Positions 60,862-64,000 of a DNA stretch of 64,000 nucleotides are shown piece after piece. Each line of letters begins with the position of its first letter. Position 1 is the first letter of the stretch. A program made the translations under genes and the position numbers. The stretch is from positions 62,001 to 126,000 of the forward strand of contig NZ_KV757585.1 in NCBI RefSeq assembly GCF_001712795.1. The letters are read 5' to 3'. Below the pieces are notes generated by a model. It saw only the letters and a program-made list of their open reading frames with translations, ran no database searches and was not told the origin of the DNA. This DNA is from Nostoc sp. KVJ20. Its GTDB lineage: Bacteria; Cyanobacteriota; Cyanobacteriia; Cyanobacteriales; Nostocaceae.

Positions 60862-62490
60862 TCACCCAAATAACTCCCGATGCTGATAAGCAAATCGAGA
60901 AACATCCAGACTAGCCACAGGTTTAGCATAAATAGCCTGATTGCGAATTGCCTGCATCTGTTCTGACTCTCGTTCCATAGCTGGTGTGAATTCTTGTCGC
61001 TGTTTCAGCAAATCCTCAAACTCAATTTCCCCTGGTCTACCTTGATAAAAAGCCGACTCAGCACAACGACGAACTGCATTACCAATTTCTGCTGGACTGC
61101 AAATGCGATATTCAGCCAACAGTCTACGCCATTGGTCATCGCTCCAAGGTGAGTTATTGTCTCGAAAAGCTGGAAAATACTTAGCTAAATGTAGATTGAA
61201 AACTTCATATCTTGCCCCTTCATGGGGTAAGTCCACAAAAAAGATATCATCAAAACGGCGAACTAACTCCGCAGGTAGCATTGACAAGCGATTGACAGTA
61301 GCAATGGTATAAACTGGCTCTTGATGCTCTTGCATCCAAGTTAGTAAAGCCGCAGATAGCCGCCGTGCCACACCTCCATCTGCGTTGGAGTCCCAGCCAG
61401 CAAAGCCTTTATCAAAGTCATCCCAATAAAGTACACAGGGAGAAAGGGAAGTCACCAAAGCAATAAACTCCTTTAATGCTCTGTCGGGATGAGGATCACC
61501 CAGTAGTACACCCCAGTTAGCTGCTAACAGTGGTAATCCCATTTTCTTAGCTGCTAACTTGGCAGAAAGACTTTTACCAGTACCCGGTGGCCCCCATAAG
61601 AGCATCCCCGTGGGAAACTTCAATCCATATTGCTTTGCTTTAGGTTGAAGTAGATAGGTAATAGTTTCCAACCTTTTCTCCAATAAATCTAATCCCCCGG
61701 CTGAAGGTACATCCGGTTGAGCAATGTACTCTAAACCCCGACCCCGCAGTTTACTAACTTTATGCTCTAGGACTAATTGGGCGATTTCCTCAAGCCGCTT
61801 TGTAAAACCCAGACATTGCTGTAGTAGCATATTTATCTCGCCTATGGGTAAACCCTGACAGGCAAGAAAAAGCAATTGCAGTGCTGATGTTTTTTCTGTT
61901 GTTTTTAGCCAAGAATTGCGATCGGTTACAGCGCGGCGATCGCACTCTGCAAACTGCTGAAGCTGGGGATGGCTACTTCCAACCCAGGCATCACAAAACT
62001 GCTCCACAACTATCTGCACCTGCTGTTGATCTGGAAGTGGATTTGACAGTATAGGAATAAAAGGCTGTAATTCTAGAGGTAGTTGAATGTAAGTTTCCAA
62101 TAACACCCAGTAATGATGTTGTTGACTCCAAAGAGCTTGATGACAGGCATTTAGTAATTGATAGCTAAATTTTTGACTTATTTTGCTACCATCACCCTCA
62201 TTTAGAACTCCCTCCAGTAAATAAATGCCTGGTTGATATTCCTCCAGAAGATACTGAATAATGTCCCCGTCTTTACCCCTGTCAGTTGACTGTAAGATGT
62301 ACTGACCTTGATGCTGAATTAATTGCTGTAGTCCACAGTAACCAGGATTCCAGACAAAGACTGACAAAGAACGTTCTTCACCCCAATGGTAAAACTGCTG
62401 TAGTATCTGCATTCTGTCAGGCGTATGATACTCCACAGCCACAATTGGAGTATTTTGGTTAGCTAGAGCAGGCCAGTCTGTCAACTTCAT
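60862..62490 (-). CDS. AAA ATPase, Ycf46-like
   Basis: The 542-aa protein has a family-specific N-terminal half (VAVEYHTPDRMQILQQFYHW, then LLFLACQGLPIGEINMLLQQ) and an AAA core. The core carries Walker A LLWGPPGTGKSLSAKL, Walker B CVLYWDDFDKGF, sensor TIATVNRLSMLP and the arginine finger ELVRRFDDIFFVDLP. Chromosomal Ycf46 is conserved in cyanobacteria and plastids and has been linked to CO2 response; this is an extra copy on an accessory replicon. Its role here is unknown. Confidence 0.82.
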   Translation of the reverse strand: MKLTDWPALANQNTPIVAVEYHTPDRMQILQQFYHWGEERSLSVFVWNPGYCGLQQLIQHQGQYILQSTDRGKDGDIIQYLLEEYQPGIYLLEGVLNEGDGSKISQKFSYQLLNACHQALWSQQHHYWVLLETYIQLPLELQPFIPILSNPLPDQQQVQIVVEQFCDAWVGSSHPQLQQFAECDRRAVTDRNSWLKTTEKTSALQLLFLACQGLPIGEINMLLQQCLGFTKRLEEIAQLVLEHKVSKLRGRGLEYIAQPDVPSAGGLDLLEKRLETITYLLQPKAKQYGLKFPTGMLLWGPPGTGKSLSAKLAAKKMGLPLLAANWGVLLGDPHPDRALKEFIALVTSLSPCVLYWDDFDKGFAGWDSNADGGVARRLSAALLTWMQEHQEPVYTIATVNRLSMLPAELVRRFDDIFFVDLPHEGARYEVFNLHLAKYFPAFRDNNSPWSDDQWRRLLAEYRICSPAEIGNAVRRCAESAFYQGRPGEIEFEDLLKQRQEFTPAMERESEQMQAIRNQAIYAKPVASLDVSRFAYQHRELFG

Positions 62491-62772
62491 AAATCTGACT
62501 TCAACAACTTACTTTCCCCTTTTAGAGCAAATTTATTACTGATGCTTTAGCCACACGGATAATTATTACTAACGGGTTGGCTATATTTATTATGTGAAAA
62601 AGAGCGAGCGCCTCCAGTACAGCGTTAATTTCGGAAACTGCTCTTACTGCGTTTCTTTATCTTTTAATTCCAAAGCATAAATTGGTTCTTGGCAACTTTT
62701 GGTGATCTCGGTTGGGGGAAGGCAGAGGGCAGAAGGCAGGAGGCAGAAGTCGGAAGGGTAGAAGTAATAAAT

Positions 62773-63145
62773 TCAAGCTTTGAGTTTGTTTAAGCTAGCA
62801 ACTAATATACTTTGCATTTCCTCGACCTCATTCAATAGGGGAGTGAAAAGGTTTTTGTCAGCTAAATCTACTTCTTTAGCAATGATTAATTGGGTATCAA
62901 GTTCTCTCAAAGAACCTAAAGCAATATGTAAAAACTGTATATATTCTGGCTTTGAGCGTCTACCATAGCCTTCCCTAACGGGACGCTACGCGAACAGCAA
63001 TGTTGGATGCTACAGATACAGAAGAACGTCGTATTTGACTAGTTAAACCATACAATTCTGACTGAGGAAATAGGCGGGTAAATTTATAACAATTGATAGC
63101 AAGTTGAACCGCTCTTTGCCAGATAAACTGATTTCTATAACTCAT
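62773..63145 (-). pseudogene. four-helix bundle (S23/IVP) gene broken by a small repeat
   Basis: It is nearly identical to 49673-50023 (MSYRNQFIWQRAVQLAIN onward) up to SVASNIA. There a 22-bp insert of TTCGCGTAGCGTCCCGTTAG type (about 62972-62995) shifts the frame and introduces a TAG. The remainder (EGYGRRSKPE homologue to NKLKA) is intact but out of frame. Confidence 0.9.
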
Positions 63146-63177
63146 ATAATCAAGTGTAAATTGTCAAAATTTTGTCC

Positions 63178-63998
63178 TCAAATAGCCAACAAAAACCGTC
63201 GCTCCAGTAAATCTATTTTGGCGCGACCATACATCTGCCGCTTTAACATTTTCAGTCGATTAATATGCCCTTCAACTGGGCCATTACTAACTGACATAGT
63301 TACACCTGCTTTCACAGCATCGTAGTCAGACTCTAAACTAACAGCAAAGGAGCGCAACAAAGAAACCGAGCTGTTTTTAGCTTTGTTTAACCAAGCATCG
63401 AGCTGCTCGCTCAGACGTTGACGCACAACAGATGCAAACTGTTGAGCTAGTTCAATAGCTGACTTCAAATCAGAATGGGCTGTTTGTAGTTGAGCGATGA
63501 TTTCACGCTCATTAGGCTGTATTAATTCTGGTCGTCGCAAGACTAAAGCTGTGACGCGACTGGGGGTGAGAGGACGATGGGAGGAAGAACTAACCCTGGG
63601 GGACGCGTTTTTCTTTGAACACTTTGCTGGCTCAAATCCAGGCAAGGTCTTGAGATAACGAGTGAAGCGAGCGACCGTGGCATAACCACCGATATAGCCG
63701 CAGGTGCGAATTTCTTCAAACAGTTCTTGGGTGTTGTGGTTCCCGCTATTCCAGCGACTGAGGAGGTAATCATGATAAGGGTTGAGAAGACTCAGACCGT
63801 GGTCGCTACGCTCACGACGTTCTGTAAAAGTTGAGCTACGTAAGTAATTGAATACGGTAGTTTTAGAAACTCCAAGGGATTGAGCAATTGCTAGCCCTGA
63901 GAAGCCAACAGACCGCAGTCTCCAAACTTGCTCATGGATTTCCCTCCGTCTATCCCGTGCTTTGGCGGATTGAACTTTTCTTTTTAAAGATGTGTTTT
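63178..63998 (-). CDS. ISL3-family transposase, C-terminal part (5' end outside window)
   Basis: The frame is open to the window edge. It shows the second helix-turn-helix (GLAIAQSLGVSKTTVFNYL), then HDYLLSRWNSGNHNTQELFEEI and the C-terminal GVTMSVSNGPVEGHINRLKM, RAKIDLLERRFLLAI. It is homologous to the transposase at 42609-44273, with many substitutions in the middle and a nearly identical last 35 residues. Confidence 0.9.
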   Translation of the reverse strand, partial: NTSLKRKVQSAKARDRRREIHEQVWRLRSVGFSGLAIAQSLGVSKTTVFNYLRSSTFTERRERSDHGLSLLNPYHDYLLSRWNSGNHNTQELFEEIRTCGYIGGYATVARFTRYLKTLPGFEPAKCSKKNASPRVSSSSHRPLTPSRVTALVLRRPELIQPNEREIIAQLQTAHSDLKSAIELAQQFASVVRQRLSEQLDAWLNKAKNSSVSLLRSFAVSLESDYDAVKAGVTMSVSNGPVEGHINRLKMLKRQMYGRAKIDLLERRFLLAI

Positions 63999-64000
63999 GG

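Larger units (their letters stand above)
62684..64000 (-). mobile_element. second ISL3/IVP transposon, partial in the window
   Basis: An inner end sequence GGTTCTTGGCAACTTTTGGT plus a GGCAGAA-type STRR marks one side; the outer CCAGGATTA sites are missing. The broken IVP gene and the transposase follow, running out of the window. Gene order matches the 42-50 kb element without the intron. The 62491-62683 gap has no gene. Confidence 0.75.

Overview
The window looks like part of a large plasmid or an accessory island of a filamentous, probably heterocyst-forming (Nostocales-type) cyanobacterium. The support is: frequent GCGATCGC (HIP1) octamers, heptanucleotide STRR arrays, an SLH-domain outer-membrane porin, RppA/RppB-type two-component genes, and a block carrying parA, a parB-like partner, a DnaB helicase and a replication-type helix-turn-helix protein. 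No rRNA, tRNA or CRISPR array was found.

Region 1 (1-18.3 kb) is metal and copper homeostasis. It holds an iron-uptake-type porin (5' end outside the window), a MATE-like exporter with an SbnA-like PLP enzyme, the RppA/RppB two-component system, a CPH-type copper P-ATPase with a His-rich N-terminus, a PPOX-fold protein, and a 791-aa response regulator with three receivers, an HPt-like segment and a degenerate GGDEF domain. A series of small copper-linked proteins follows: a Cys-rich four-helix bundle, Met-rich DUF305, DUF2933, an ICMT-like methyltransferase, DUF5676, DUF1269 and a CopZ-like chaperone. Two different 11-bp-period direct-repeat boxes recur upstream of these genes (TTTCAT-N5-TTTCAT and CTCATA-N5-CTCAKA). 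Two homologous, structured, terminator-ended intergenic transcripts (candidate sRNAs) lie just downstream of copies of the first box.

Region 2 (18.4-32.5 kb) is a co-directional redox/carbon/lipid cluster: Tat-exported multicopper oxidase, two FAD oxidoreductases, a degenerate phosphoketolase paralogue, an intact phosphoketolase, a zinc-ribbon miniprotein, oleate hydratase, HdeD, and a pyruvate kinase frameshifted by one extra copy of a 7-bp repeat.

Region 3 (32.5-42.3 kb) is a scarred export region: a double ABC ATPase (+), two ABC-2 permeases, an HlyD adaptor and a methyltransferase (-), an MFS pump (-), and at least four truncated gene remnants whose breakpoints coincide with repeats.

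Region 4 (42.3-52.9 kb) is a nest of mobile DNA. A transposon with about 135-bp inverted ends carries an ISL3-type transposase and a four-helix-bundle (S23/IVP) gene. It is invaded by a group II intron, whose reverse transcriptase is in turn split by a 2.74-kb large-serine-recombinase element. A second, intact group II intron abuts the transposon end. Joining the two ends of the recombinase element in silico restores the 556-codon reverse transcriptase and also extends the recombinase to 604 aa through its own attP.

Region 5 (53-64 kb) is plasmid maintenance: a tandem-domain protein of unknown function, DnaB, a replication-type protein, an XRE regulator, an IS607-type element (tnpA/tnpB), parB-like and parA genes with a cluster of TTTAGTCATT repeats, a GC-skewed inverted-repeat region, a Ycf46-like AAA ATPase, and part of a second ISL3/IVP transposon.
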